Positions 1 to 8,677 of a stretch of DNA of 64,000 bases are shown one piece after another (position 1 is the first letter of the stretch; every line of letters begins with the position of its first letter). The stretch comes from Pseudomonas sp. S09G 359 (GTDB taxonomy: Bacteria > Pseudomonadota > Gammaproteobacteria > Pseudomonadales > Pseudomonadaceae), in the NCBI RefSeq assembly GCF_002843605.1, contig NZ_CP025263.1, positions 4,431,501 to 4,495,500 of the forward strand. Direction: 5' to 3'. A program made the position numbers and the translations under genes. The notes under the pieces are model-generated. The model was given only the letters and a program-made list of their open reading frames with translations. It had not been told where the DNA came from and made no database searches.

Positions 1-3000
1 TGCCGGGCACCAGCTTCAGCGCAGGGTCGGCGGCGGTGTGACGGTAATTGAGCAGGCTGTTGAACAGCGGCGCCGTGCTGCTGCATCGCTGGGCCAGGGC
101 GAGCGAGGCTTGCTCGTGGGCGAGCAAGGCACTGAGCTGGCGATGGGTGTCGTGCAGCGCATCCACCACGGTCTGCCCAGCCAGGCACAGGCGCAACGGC
201 AAGGTATTGATGAACATGCCCAGGGCCCGGTCAGCGCCCTCGCCCGCTTGCAGGCGGCCGAGCAATACGGTGCCGAACACCACGTCATCGCGACCGGCCA
301 CACGGCTGAGGACCTGCGCCCAGGCCAGGTGGAACAGGCTGGCGGCGCTGACGCCAAGGGCACGCGCCTGGGTCCGCAGGCGATGGTTGAGAGCAGCGCT
401 CACGGGCTGCTCGAAGGCCTCGATGTTGGCGCGATCGGCCTGGCGTTCCTGAAGACCAAAGGCCAGGGTCGGCTCATCGATATCCGCCAGACGCTCGCGA
501 AAGAACCCCTCATGGGCGGCCAACCGCGCCGGCAGGCGGGCTTGCGCGACCACGTTGCGATACGGCACCGGCGCCGGCAGCTGCGCTTGTTCACCAAGCA
601 GATGGGCGCGGATTTCATCCACCAGCACACCGGTCGAGGTGGCGTCGTTGACCAGGTGATGGAAACGCAGCCGCGCAACCCAGCGCTGCGGCTCTTCGGC
701 GTAATCCAGGGCCATCAGCGGCGCCTGGCGCAGGTCCAGCGCGGCACCGTCGTCGCGCAGCGGTTCGACGCGTAGCCGGGCGTGGCGCCACACGACTTGC
801 ATCGGCTGCTCGAGGGCGTCCCACGCCAGGCTGGTGCGCAGGATGTCGTGGCGGTCGATCACCTGTTGCAGGGCTTGGGCGAAGGCGTCCAGCTGCTCAC
901 GGCGCGCAAAGCTGAACAGCGCGTGTTGCTGATACGGATCCCGCGCGTCAGTGAGGTGGTGGTAAAGCAAGCCTTCCTGCAAAGGCGCGAGTGGATAGAT
1001 CTCCTGCACATTCGCGGCACCACCGGGTACGCCGGCGACGATGCGATCCAGGCTCGGCTGGTCGAGGTCGGCCAGGGCCAGCATGTCAGGCGTGATGCGG
1101 GTGCAATCCACCGGCACCCGATTGGCCGGTACCGCCACCTCGGTGCCCTCACTGACTGCCGCCAGCGCCGCCAACGTCGGTTGACCGAACAGCACCTGCA
1201 CATCCGCGTGCAGGCCCGCCTGGCGCATGCGTTGCACCAGCTGCACGGCCAGCAACGAATGCCCGCCCAACTCGAAAAAGTGGTCATGCCGCCCCACCGA
1301 CTGCACCTGCAACAGCTCGGCCCAGATCTGCGCCAGGAGCGTTTCCACGCCCTCGCGCGGCGCTTCGAACAGGCGCGTTACAAAGGCTGCCTGAGTCGGT
1401 GCCGGCAAGGCCTTGCGGTCGAGTTTGCCGTTGGCGGTCAGGGGCAACGCGTCGAGTTTCACATAGGCCACGGGCAGCATGTAGTCCGGCAACGCGGCTT
1501 GCAGATGGCTGCGCAGGGCTTCGATCGTCACCGCATGATGCGGGATGTACCAGGCCTGCAACTGCCCTTCGCGGTACTGCACCACGGCTTCCTTGATTGC
1601 CGGGTGGCTGGCCAGTGCCGATTCGATTTCGCCCAGTTCGATGCGCACGCCACGGATTTTCACCTGGTCGTCATTGCGCCCGAGGTATTCCAGGTTGCCG
1701 TCCGGCAGCCAGCGCGCGAGGTCGCCACTGCGGTACATTCGACCGCGGTTGAACGGGTCATCGAGGAAGCGTTCGGCGGTCAATTCGGGGCGGTTCAGGT
1801 AACCGCGCGCCACGCCTTTTCCGCCGATGTAGACCTCCCCCGGCATGCCAATCGGCACCGGGCGCTGCTGCGCGTCCAGCAGGTACACCGTGGCATTCGC
1901 GATGGGCCCGCCGATATGCAGCGGCCGGCCCACCTCGACACGGCCGGAGGTGGCGACCACCGTGGCTTCGGTGGGACCGTAGTTATTGATCACGTCGAAG
2001 GTCTGCGCCTGCTTGAACCCTCGCAGGCGGTCGCCGCCGATCAGCAAGGTCCGCAGGGTCGGGTGGTCCAGGCCTTGGCTGAAGGCGTACTCGGCCACCG
2101 GCGTCGGCAGGAAACTCACCTGCAACGGCTGGCTGCGCCACCAGCCCAGCAGCGCGTCGAGATCTTCCGCGCCATCGTGGGCCGGCGGCAGGTGCAGGGT
2201 CGCGCCCACGCACAGTGCCGGCCAGACCTCCCAAGCCATCGCATCAAAGCCAAACCCGGCCACGCTGGCGGTGTGGCTGCCGGCGTGCAGGTCGAAGGCC
2301 TGGCAGTGCCAGTCCACCAGGTTGACCACCGTGTGGTGCTCCACCATCACGCCTTTGGGCAGGCCGGTGGAACCGGAGGTGTAGATCACGTAGGCGAGGT
2401 TCGTGGGCGTGACGGCCACGCGTGGGTTGGGGCCGAGGTCGAAGGTCGGGCGGTCCAGCACGATCACCGGCACATCCAGCGCGGGCAGGCGCGGCAGCAG
2501 CGCCTGTTGGGTCAGCACCACCACCGGCGCGCTTTCCTGCAGCAAGTAATGCAGGCGCTCAGCGGGATGGGCCGGGTCCACCGGCACATAGCAGGCGCCG
2601 GCCTTGAGCACCGCCAACAACCCCACCAGCGTGTCAGGCCCGCGCCGCGCCAACACCGCCACGCGATCATCCGGCTGCACGCCGCGCTCGAGCAGTTGCT
2701 GGGCCAGGGCATTCGCCTGTTGGTTGAGTTGAGCGTAAGTCAGTTGCCGGCCCTGCTGCACGACGGCCACAGCATCCGGCGTACGCATCACCTGGGCTTC
2801 GATGCGCGCGTGCAGGGTATGCGGCGCAACGGTGGGCTGCGCGGTGGCATTCCAGCGTTGCAGCTGGGCCTGTTCGGCGGGCGTGACCAGGGCAAACTCG
2901 CCCACCTGCAGCGCCGTATCGTCCAGGCCTTGCTCCAACAACCCGATCAAGCGCCGCGTGAGCGCCTGCACCTCGTCGTGCTGAAAGTACGCCTCGTTGT

Positions 3001-4186
3001 ACACGCAATGCAGGCACGCCGTGGCCTGGTAGCGGTTGCTGCGCAGGTGGATGGCGATGGGCAGCGGCTCATAGTGGTTGGAGACCTTGACCGCCCGCGC
3101 CTGCACCTGGCCGAAGCGCAGGTCATGGTCGTCCTGCTCGAACGACACCGACAGGTCAAACAGCTGGCCGCGATCGCTGCGCCGCAGGCCGAGCTCACGG
3201 TTCATCTCGCTCAACGGGAAACGCTGGTGGCGAAAGTCCTGCTTGAGCTGGTCACGCACACCGCGCACCAGCGCGCTAAAGGGCAACTGCTCGCTGAACT
3301 GAAAACGCACCGCACTGACTTGGGCAAACAACCCGACGGTGCCACGAAACGCCGCGTTGGAGCGGTTGAGAATCGGCAGGCCAACCACCCACTCATCGCG
3401 TTGGTGAGCACGGGTGAAGTACACATACATTGCCGCCAGCAACACATGAAACGCCGACGCCTGATAACGCTGGGCCACGTGCTCCATGCGCCTGAGCAGC
3501 TCGACCGCAAACGGCTCTACCAACGTGTTGCTGGGTGCCTGCGCGGTGTGCCGGGGGACCAGCAACGGCTCGGGCAGCGCCTGGTATTTGCCGAGCCAAT
3601 AGGCCCGGTCGCGGGGGTAACGCGCGGAGTGGTGGTAGTGCTGGTCGGCGTGAATAAAGTCGGTATAGGAGGCTGCCACCGCGTCCACCGGCCGGCCCTG
3701 CTCCAGGGCGCTGTACAGCTGCGCCAGCGATTGCAGCATCTGGCCGAACCCCCAGCCGTCGAGGATCAGGTGGTGGGCCTGGGTGCCGAGGCGGTAGTGG
3801 GTGTCGTCGAGTTTGACCAGGAAAAACCGGAACAGCGGCGCGCCTTCCAGCACATAGGGCCGGGCCATTTGCGCATGCATCAAGGCCTGGCTCGCGGCCT
3901 GCGGGTCGGGCAGTGCCGAGACGTCATGCACAGGCACCTCCACCACCATGGCGGGGGCAAAGACCTGGCGCGGCAAACCGTCGGCATCGCTGTGCAACTG
4001 CGTGCGCAACGCATCGTGCCTGGCCACCAATTGCTCGACGGCGCGCTGGATCAGCTCGGGCACCACGGCCCCGGCGAAGTCCACATAGCCGCCGATGTTG
4101 TACAGCGGCGAGTCGCCCGCGCGCAGTTGGTCGAGCCAGACGTCCTGCTGGGCGGCGGTAAGAGGGAAGCTGGAGGAGTGCTTCAT
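1..4186 (-). CDS. Non-ribosomal peptide synthetase, loading end (C-starter, Leu A domain, T, second C); C-terminus outside window
   Basis: At least 1395 residues are in the window and the gene continues past the left edge. The start is the ATG at 4186, preceded by AGAAGGA. Order seen: a condensation domain from residue 1 (opening PLTAAQQDVWL, active site HHLILDGWG near residue 140), an adenylation domain (about 470-970; YTSGSTGLPKG, FDAMAWE, NNYGPTEAT, LTANGKLDRK), a carrier domain (ELGGHSLL, phosphopantetheine serine about 977), then a second condensation domain (YPLAPLQEGLLYHH, then HHLVNDA). The specificity positions read D-A-W-F-L-G-N-V-V plus the A10 lysine, the classical leucine code. 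An N-terminal C domain with no preceding module is the hallmark of fatty-acyl-initiating lipopeptide synthetases. The HH-L-TDARDP stretch of the second C domain resembles the dual epimerisation/condensation signature (normally HHxxxxxGD), which would make the first residue D-Leu; this is inference. With the adjacent luxR and nodT-like genes it is very probably a cyclic lipopeptide gene, but the product cannot be named from one module. Confidence 0.95.
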   Translation of the reverse strand, partial: MKHSSSFPLTAAQQDVWLDQLRAGDSPLYNIGGYVDFAGAVVPELIQRAVEQLVARHDALRTQLHSDADGLPRQVFAPAMVVEVPVHDVSALPDPQAASQALMHAQMARPYVLEGAPLFRFFLVKLDDTHYRLGTQAHHLILDGWGFGQMLQSLAQLYSALEQGRPVDAVAASYTDFIHADQHYHHSARYPRDRAYWLGKYQALPEPLLVPRHTAQAPSNTLVEPFAVELLRRMEHVAQRYQASAFHVLLAAMYVYFTRAHQRDEWVVGLPILNRSNAAFRGTVGLFAQVSAVRFQFSEQLPFSALVRGVRDQLKQDFRHQRFPLSEMNRELGLRRSDRGQLFDLSVSFEQDDHDLRFGQVQARAVKVSNHYEPLPIAIHLRSNRYQATACLHCVYNEAYFQHDEVQALTRRLIGLLEQGLDDTALQVGEFALVTPAEQAQLQRWNATAQPTVAPHTLHARIEAQVMRTPDAVAVVQQGRQLTYAQLNQQANALAQQLLERGVQPDDRVAVLARRGPDTLVGLLAVLKAGACYVPVDPAHPAERLHYLLQESAPVVVLTQQALLPRLPALDVPVIVLDRPTFDLGPNPRVAVTPTNLAYVIYTSGSTGLPKGVMVEHHTVVNLVDWHCQAFDLHAGSHTASVAGFGFDAMAWEVWPALCVGATLHLPPAHDGAEDLDALLGWWRSQPLQVSFLPTPVAEYAFSQGLDHPTLRTLLIGGDRLRGFKQAQTFDVINNYGPTEATVVATSGRVEVGRPLHIGGPIANATVYLLDAQQRPVPIGMPGEVYIGGKGVARGYLNRPELTAERFLDDPFNRGRMYRSGDLARWLPDGNLEYLGRNDDQVKIRGVRIELGEIESALASHPAIKEAVVQYREGQLQAWYIPHHAVTIEALRSHLQAALPDYMLPVAYVKLDALPLTANGKLDRKALPAPTQAAFVTRLFEAPREGVETLLAQIWAELLQVQSVGRHDHFFELGGHSLLAVQLVQRMRQAGLHADVQVLFGQPTLAALAAVSEGTEVAVPANRVPVDCTRITPDMLALADLDQPSLDRIVAGVPGGAANVQEIYPLAPLQEGLLYHHLTDARDPYQQHALFSFARREQLDAFAQALQQVIDRHDILRTSLAWDALEQPMQVVWRHARLRVEPLRDDGAALDLRQAPLMALDYAEEPQRWVARLRFHHLVNDATSTGVLVDEIRAHLLGEQAQLPAPVPYRNVVAQARLPARLAAHEGFFRERLADIDEPTLAFGLQERQADRANIEAFEQPVSAALNHRLRTQARALGVSAASLFHLAWAQVLSRVAGRDDVVFGTVLLGRLQAGEGADRALGMFINTLPLRLCLAGQTVVDALHDTHRQLSALLAHEQASLALAQRCSSTAPLFNSLLNYRHTAADPALKLVPG

Positions 4187-4656
4187 AAGATCCTTCTCAT
4201 GGTCAGGCATTGGCCGCGCAGGGACGGCGAAATGGCCGGATTTGAGCATGGGCTCCGGGGGCGGTCTGACACCCGAAACCCGGACATCCAAAGCGATGGA
4301 AACGGGCTTGGCTGAAGGTTCACTGCTGAAACGATTAAAGGGCTGTAGGAGATTGGCTATAACTGGCCGATGTCGGATTTTTTAGAACGTTTTTTAAAAT
4401 ATAAATTTACGTTAAATATCAACTAGTTAAATAAATATAAAGGCTATTTTAAAATTTTCTTCGCCGGAATTGCATGTCAGAAACCTCGAATTAATGACGA
4501 TGTTTTTATGGCACGTTGTGTCCCTCGTTTCTGCTACATACGTAGGACGAATCCCCAGGCTAAATACACTCTCGAGTGCCGACTCTGCTTCATGAGGAAC
4601 GGATCGCCCCGCAGAGGCCCAGGGAGTTTGTGACGGTTTTCGACATCAAGGATGAG
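4187..4656. promoter_or_regulatory. Divergent promoter region between the NRPS and luxR-type gene, with an AT-rich core
   Basis: No credible gene lies here. From about 4376 to 4465 the sequence drops to mostly A and T (runs such as TTTTTTAAAATATAAATTTA), in strong contrast to the GC-rich genes on each side. This is the expected place for the NRPS promoter and for binding of the adjacent LuxR-type activator. No individual -10/-35 or operator can be assigned with confidence. Confidence 0.55.
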
Positions 4657-5457
4657 ATGGCTATGAGTTTGACGAGCAGTATGAACAACACGCACAGCCC
4701 GCATTTTTATGCCGAAATGGGTGAGTTGATTTCCAGCAGCGGCCAGGCGAATTTTGCCGCCCACATGTTGAACCTGGTGGATAAATGGGTGCCGATCCAC
4801 CTGGTGGATCTCAGTGAGTGGACCCTCGACGAGCTGCGCGACCGCGTGCTCGACATCACCTTGCTCGGCAGCGCCGGCCAGAAGCAGGACCTGCCTGCGC
4901 CCCTGAGCTTGCCTTCGATCAATGATCACCCCCTGCTGCGCGACATGCTCGGTATGCAAGACCCGCTGCTGATCCAGCTCAAGGCCAAGGCCGACAGTGC
5001 GCACCCGCGAGGCACCTCGCACCAGTGCAACCTGGTATCGCGCCAGGGCAACCGGCGCTATGTAATTTCGTTCTACCGCCCGCCCGCCCAGCGCGGGTTT
5101 TCCTTGGCCGAATTGTCGTTTCTCAAGTGTTTATCGGACACCCTGCTGCCGCTGATCGAGTGCCACGCCCAGAGCCTGCGCCAGGTACCGCAGACCGAGG
5201 CCGCGCCGGCTCACACGTTGCTGGAGCAATCGCAGTTGCAACGTGAGTTCTACAAGCGCCTGTCACTGGGTGACATCACCCTGTCGGCGCGGGAGCAGGA
5301 GGTGTGCCTGGGCCTGTTGACCGGCGGCACCGTGCCGCAAATGGCGGAAAAACTCAGCGTGAAAAACAGCTCCATCGAGACTTACCTCAAGCGCGCCGCC
5401 GCCAAGCTGGGCGTGAGTGGTCGGCATGGCCTGGCCAAATGGATGGTGGGCGCTTGA
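4657..5457 (+). CDS. LuxR-family transcriptional regulator of the lipopeptide cluster
   Basis: 266 residues from the ATG at 4657, which has AAGGA just upstream. A GTG at 4576 would add 27 residues but has no ribosome site. The C-terminus is a LuxR-type helix-turn-helix ([18 protein letters not shown], then [18 protein letters not shown]). The N-terminal 200 residues show no acyl-homoserine-lactone-binding signature that I can recognise. Regulators of this type flank Pseudomonas lipopeptide synthetase genes (viscosin, massetolide and orfamide systems) and activate them. Here the gene diverges from the NRPS and its TGA overlaps the ATG of the next gene by one base (TGATG), so the regulator and the exporter lipoprotein are probably co-translated. 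Confidence 0.85.
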   Translation: MAMSLTSSMNNTHSPHFYAEMGELISSSGQANFAAHMLNLVDKWVPIHLVDLSEWTLDELRDRVLDITLLGSAGQKQDLPAPLSLPSINDHPLLRDMLGMQDPLLIQLKAKADSAHPRGTSHQCNLVSRQGNRRYVISFYRPPAQRGFSLAELSFLKCLSDTLLPLIECHAQSLRQVPQTEAAPAHTLLEQSQLQREFYKRLSLGDITLSAREQEVCLGLLTGGTVPQMAEKLSVKNSSIETYLKRAAAKLGVSGRHGLAKWMVGA

Positions 5458-6866
5458 TGAAGAGTCACACGTTGACCACTGTCGGCCTGGCCTGGATGCT
5501 CGGCGGTTGCTCGCTGATCCCCGAATACCAGCGGCCCGTGGCCCCTGTGCCGGCGCAGTACCCCCAAGGCGGGGTGTATCGCACTGCGCCCACCTCGGAC
5601 TGGCAAGGCGTGTTCCACGACCCGGCACTGCAGCAGTTGATTGACACGGCCCTGATCAATAACCGCGACCTGCGGGTGGCGACGCTGAACGTCGAGGCGT
5701 TCCAGGCGCAGTACCGTATCCAGCGCGCCGACCTGTTCCCGGCGGTGTCCGCCACGGGCGCCGGCAAGCGCCAGAGGTTGCCGGGGGATGTGACCGGCAC
5801 CGGCAAGCCCGCGATCACCTCCAGCTATTCCGCCACGTTGGGCATCAGCGCCTATGAACTGGACTTGTTCGGCCGCGTGCGCAGCCTCAGCGAACAGGCG
5901 ATGCTCACCTACCTGGGCACCGAACAGGCCCGGCGCAGTGCACAACTGAGCCTGGTGGCCAACGTCGCCAACGCCTACCTGACCTGGCGTGCCGACCAGG
6001 AGCTGCTGGCACTCGCCCAACAAACTCTGGCCGCCGACGAGCACAGTTGGCAACTGACCTCGCGCAGCAAAACCGCCGGCAAGGCCTCGGCGCTGGACGT
6101 GGTGCAGGCGCGCACCAGCGTCGAAAGCACCCGCGCCAGCGTGGCCCGTTATGCACGCCAGGTGGCGCAGGACCTCAACAACCTCACCTTGTTGGTGGGC
6201 GGCGCGGTGGATGAACATCTGCCGGCGCGGCCCTTGGCCACTGATTTGGTCGCGCGCGTGCCCGCCGGGCTGCCATCTGACCTGCTGCAGCGCCGCCCGG
6301 ATATCCTCCAGGCCGAGTACCAACTGCAAGCCGCCAACGCCAATATCGGCGCGGCCCGTGCGGCGTTTTTCCCGTCAGTCACCCTCACCGCCAACGCCGG
6401 CAGTGCCAGCACCGAACTGTCAGGGCTGTTCAAGGGCGGCTCGGGCACCTGGACCTTCCAGCCGCAGATCAACCTGCCGATCTTCAACGCCGGCAGCCTG
6501 CGCGCCAGCCTCGACTACGCCAAACTGCAAAAAGACATCGGCGTGGCGCAGTACGAACAATCCATCCAGACCGCCTTCCAGGAAGTCGCCGACGGCCTCG
6601 CCGCCCGCCAGACATTCACCGACCAGCTCGACGCACAACGGGATTTTGTCGCCGCCAACCAGGCCTATTACGACCTGGCCCAACACCGCTACCGCAGCGG
6701 CGTGGACAGCAACCTCACGTTCCTCGACGCCCAGCGTTCACTGTTCAGTGCCCAGCAGGGGCTGATTGTGGATCGACTGGCGCAGCTGGTGGCGGAGGTG
6801 AATTTGTATACCGCGTTGGGCGGCGCCTGGGGGCAAGCGCCGGCGCTGACGGCCAAGGCTTACTGA
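5457..6866 (+). CDS. Outer-membrane efflux lipoprotein, NodT/OprM type (TolC-like)
   Basis: 469 residues. An N-terminal lipoprotein signal ends in LGGC (Cys18), followed by [14 protein letters not shown], the usual beginning of OprM/NodT proteins. Two OEP repeats follow, with typical landmarks such as [13 protein letters not shown] [25 protein letters not shown] and the long helical segment ending [10 protein letters not shown]. The protein would form the outer-membrane duct of a tripartite exporter (RND or MacAB type); no inner-membrane pump or adaptor is seen next to it in this window. Orthologues of this gene beside luxR at lipopeptide loci are presumed to export the peptide. It starts on the last base of the luxR stop codon. 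Its 3' end overlaps the convergent lipoprotein gene by seven bases. Confidence 0.92.
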   Translation: MKSHTLTTVGLAWMLGGCSLIPEYQRPVAPVPAQYPQGGVYRTAPTSDWQGVFHDPALQQLIDTALINNRDLRVATLNVEAFQAQYRIQRADLFPAVSATGAGKRQRLPGDVTGTGKPAITSSYSATLGISAYELDLFGRVRSLSEQAMLTYLGTEQARRSAQLSLVANVANAYLTWRADQELLALAQQTLAADEHSWQLTSRSKTAGKASALDVVQARTSVESTRASVARYARQVAQDLNNLTLLVGGAVDEHLPARPLATDLVARVPAGLPSDLLQRRPDILQAEYQLQAANANIGAARAAFFPSVTLTANAGSASTELSGLFKGGSGTWTFQPQINLPIFNAGSLRASLDYAKLQKDIGVAQYEQSIQTAFQEVADGLAARQTFTDQLDAQRDFVAANQAYYDLAQHRYRSGVDSNLTFLDAQRSLFSAQQGLIVDRLAQLVAEVNLYTALGGAWGQAPALTAKAY

Positions 6867-7366
6867 TAGGGAATCAAGCGATCGTGGTCGAGGTCGCGCA
6901 TCAGCTCGCCAAGCATTTCACTTTCGCTGCGCGGCTCGGCCATGGGGATGTACCAGGTGGTGGCGGTCCAGCCGCCGCGCTTGTAGGCATAGGATTTCAG
7001 CAGTTCACCGTCCTTGTACAACGTGCCGTGCAACTGACGCTCATAGGTGTAGGGAATCGGCACGGTCAGCAGCGTCAGCGCGCCGAGTACGGCCGGCAGC
7101 ACCCCGGCGCCTTTGCCGCCGCTCTGGTCCAGGCGCAGGCTGTAGCCGGTCTTGCTGAAACCACCGTCGAGGAAACTGAAGGCGCCGGTGCCACGCAGTA
7201 CCTGGATGACTTCACGCTGCTTTTGCTCATCGAAGCGCGACGCGGCCGGCGGCAGGCTCACGCTCATCGGCACATAGGCGCGCTCGGCCTTGTAGTCCAG
7301 CGGTTTGAGGGCGGTGCTGCAACCACTGAGCAACAGCACACCGGCCAACAGGCTGATTCTGATCAT
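6860..7366 (-). CDS. Small lipoprotein of unknown function (third gene of lipoprotein trio)
   Basis: 168 residues. The signal [16 protein letters not shown] has a clear lipobox with Cys16. The mature part begins with a charged stretch, then has a glycine/leucine-rich hydrophobic segment around residues 87-105 ([21 protein letters not shown]) that could be a membrane-associated or re-entrant piece, and a soluble C-terminus. The overall plan (lipobox, about 70 residues, hydrophobic patch, [19 protein letters not shown]) parallels the upstream gene, suggesting paralogy. The ATG overlaps the stop of the upstream lipoprotein gene by four bases. No family recognised. Confidence 0.8.
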   Translation of the reverse strand: MIRISLLAGVLLLSGCSTALKPLDYKAERAYVPMSVSLPPAASRFDEQKQREVIQVLRGTGAFSFLDGGFSKTGYSLRLDQSGGKGAGVLPAVLGALTLLTVPIPYTYERQLHGTLYKDGELLKSYAYKRGGWTATTWYIPMAEPRSESEMLGELMRDLDHDRLIPYQ

Positions 7367-7881
7367 TGCGCGCTCTCCACCGGCAGCAGGCCATCGCGTT
7401 GTACATCCTGGGCAAACGCGCGGGCGATGCGCGTGCTGTTTTCTTGCTGCATGCCGCCGATACCATCGAGCAGCCAGCTGTATTTATGGGTGACGTTGCG
7501 GTAACGGTACTGCTTCAACGACTTGCCATCCTGCTGCAGGGAAAACTCTGTGGTGGTGTCGATGCTCACCGACAACGGCAGCAGAAACAGGGTCGCCGCG
7601 CTCAGCAGCACCACGGGGAACGGCGGCATGTCGCGCTGCACGTCGGAGCGAATCAGCACTGAATAATCCCCGGGCTTGCCCATGCCGGCTTCGACGCTGC
7701 GAAATATCCCGGTTTCGCGCAGCTGGTTACGCACCTGCGCGGCATTCTCCGGGTCATCGACCATCACATGGATCGGCTTGAGGTAGTCCTTGCCATCGGG
7801 CAACGTGCGCTCGGGCAAGGTGTTGGTGCTCGCGCAACCAGCCAGCAGCGCCACGGCGCCAAGGGTCATACAGCGGTTCAT
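7363..7881 (-). CDS. Small lipoprotein of unknown function (second gene of lipoprotein trio)
   Basis: 172 residues. Lipobox LLAGC with Cys16. The mature protein contains a hydrophobic stretch (FPVVLLSAATLFLLPLSVSI, about residues 92-111) followed by TTTEFSLQQDGKSLKQYRYR, the same architecture as the downstream lipoprotein. The N-terminal half reads VMVDDPENAAQVRNQLRETGIFRSVEAG, reminiscent of proteins that describe a paired value per residue, but I assign no function. It sits between two other lipoproteins with four-base overlaps on both sides, so the three proteins are made together and probably act together in the cell envelope. Confidence 0.8.
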   Translation of the reverse strand: MNRCMTLGAVALLAGCASTNTLPERTLPDGKDYLKPIHVMVDDPENAAQVRNQLRETGIFRSVEAGMGKPGDYSVLIRSDVQRDMPPFPVVLLSAATLFLLPLSVSIDTTTEFSLQQDGKSLKQYRYRNVTHKYSWLLDGIGGMQQENSTRIARAFAQDVQRDGLLPVESAQ

Positions 7882-8540
7882 GGGCGACTCTCTTGAAGGG
7901 TGTTCTGACCCGCACCGCCAGGCAGCGGCGCGATGATGTACGGGGCGGCGCTGCGATAATCCAGCGGCAGCAACTGCAGGCTCGGCAAGCCCGGCACCGA
8001 CTGGCGCGCGAGCGGTTCGTCGCGACCTAGCTGGTCACGCCAACGGAAGGCGCACAGGGATGCACCGAGGCACAGCGAGCGGAATTCGCCGAGGTAATAG
8101 GCCTTGCCGGCCTGCAGGCGCAGCGGCAGGTTGAATTTCTCCCGCGCCTGGCGCGAGATGTAAGTGGTGCCCAAGGTCGGCGAGTAGTTGCTGGAGAAGA
8201 ACTGGAAATCGTAGAACTCGTAATCCCCAGGCTTGAGCGCCAGCACGAACACGCTGGCGGCGCCGTCCTTGTCCTGCACATCCTGCGGCGTTTCGCGCCC
8301 GGCGCCTACCCACACACCGGCCGCGCCATACGCGGAACCGCGCTTGCGAAACAACAGGCGTTGGTTGGGTGCGGGTGAGGCAGTGAGGCTCTGCGGGCCG
8401 ATGGAGCCCACCAGGTAAGCCACCGGCTCGGTAGGGCCGGGTTGCAGCGGCTGGCTGACCAGCGAGGCGGGTTGCGTGCCGCACCCGGCCAGCGCGGTCG
8501 CCAGCAAAAATACGGCCAATGGCCTGGAAAAACGAAGCAT
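7878..8540 (-). CDS. Lipoprotein of unknown function (first gene of lipoprotein trio)
   Basis: 220 residues from the ATG at 8540, chosen because it gives a clean lipoprotein signal (MLRFSRPLAVFLLATALAGC, Cys20). The mature protein is rich in beta-type segments (VAYLVGSIGP, ASVFVLALKPGDYEFYDF, LRLQAGKAYYLGEF), a pattern seen in predicted periplasmic beta-sandwich proteins that monitor or decorate the envelope. Two cysteines occur in LCLGASLCAFRW. It is the first of three tightly overlapping lipoprotein genes. I recognise no named family. Confidence 0.8.
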   Translation of the reverse strand: MLRFSRPLAVFLLATALAGCGTQPASLVSQPLQPGPTEPVAYLVGSIGPQSLTASPAPNQRLLFRKRGSAYGAAGVWVGAGRETPQDVQDKDGAASVFVLALKPGDYEFYDFQFFSSNYSPTLGTTYISRQAREKFNLPLRLQAGKAYYLGEFRSLCLGASLCAFRWRDQLGRDEPLARQSVPGLPSLQLLPLDYRSAAPYIIAPLPGGAGQNTLQESRP

Positions 8541-8613
8541 GTCGAATCCTGAACGCGGGCAAAAAGGAAGCTGCAAGCGCAACAGGACACACATGCGATG
8601 CCATCCTGGCGCT

Positions 8614-8637
8614 GCGCCTCACGTCATTGTGAGGCGC
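8614..8637. terminator. Perfect 9-bp stem hairpin between the sorbosone-dehydrogenase-like gene and the lipoprotein trio
   Basis: GCGCCTCAC at 8614-8622 is exactly complementary to GTGAGGCGC at 8629-8637, with a six-base loop. It lies in the 137-bp gap between two minus-strand units. There is no T-run on the minus strand side, so a canonical intrinsic terminator is not certain; a regulatory dyad is equally possible. Confidence 0.4.
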
Positions 8638-8677
8638 GCGCATGGTACGGCAGGGTGAGGGGTTTTGGCCAGGCGGC

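Noticed and set aside
782..4315. Plus-strand frame of about 1177 codons opposite the NRPS
   Set aside because: It is an antisense shadow of the GC-rich NRPS on the minus strand: its residues are rich in R, H, Q and G with no domain, while the minus strand has C, A and T motifs in register.
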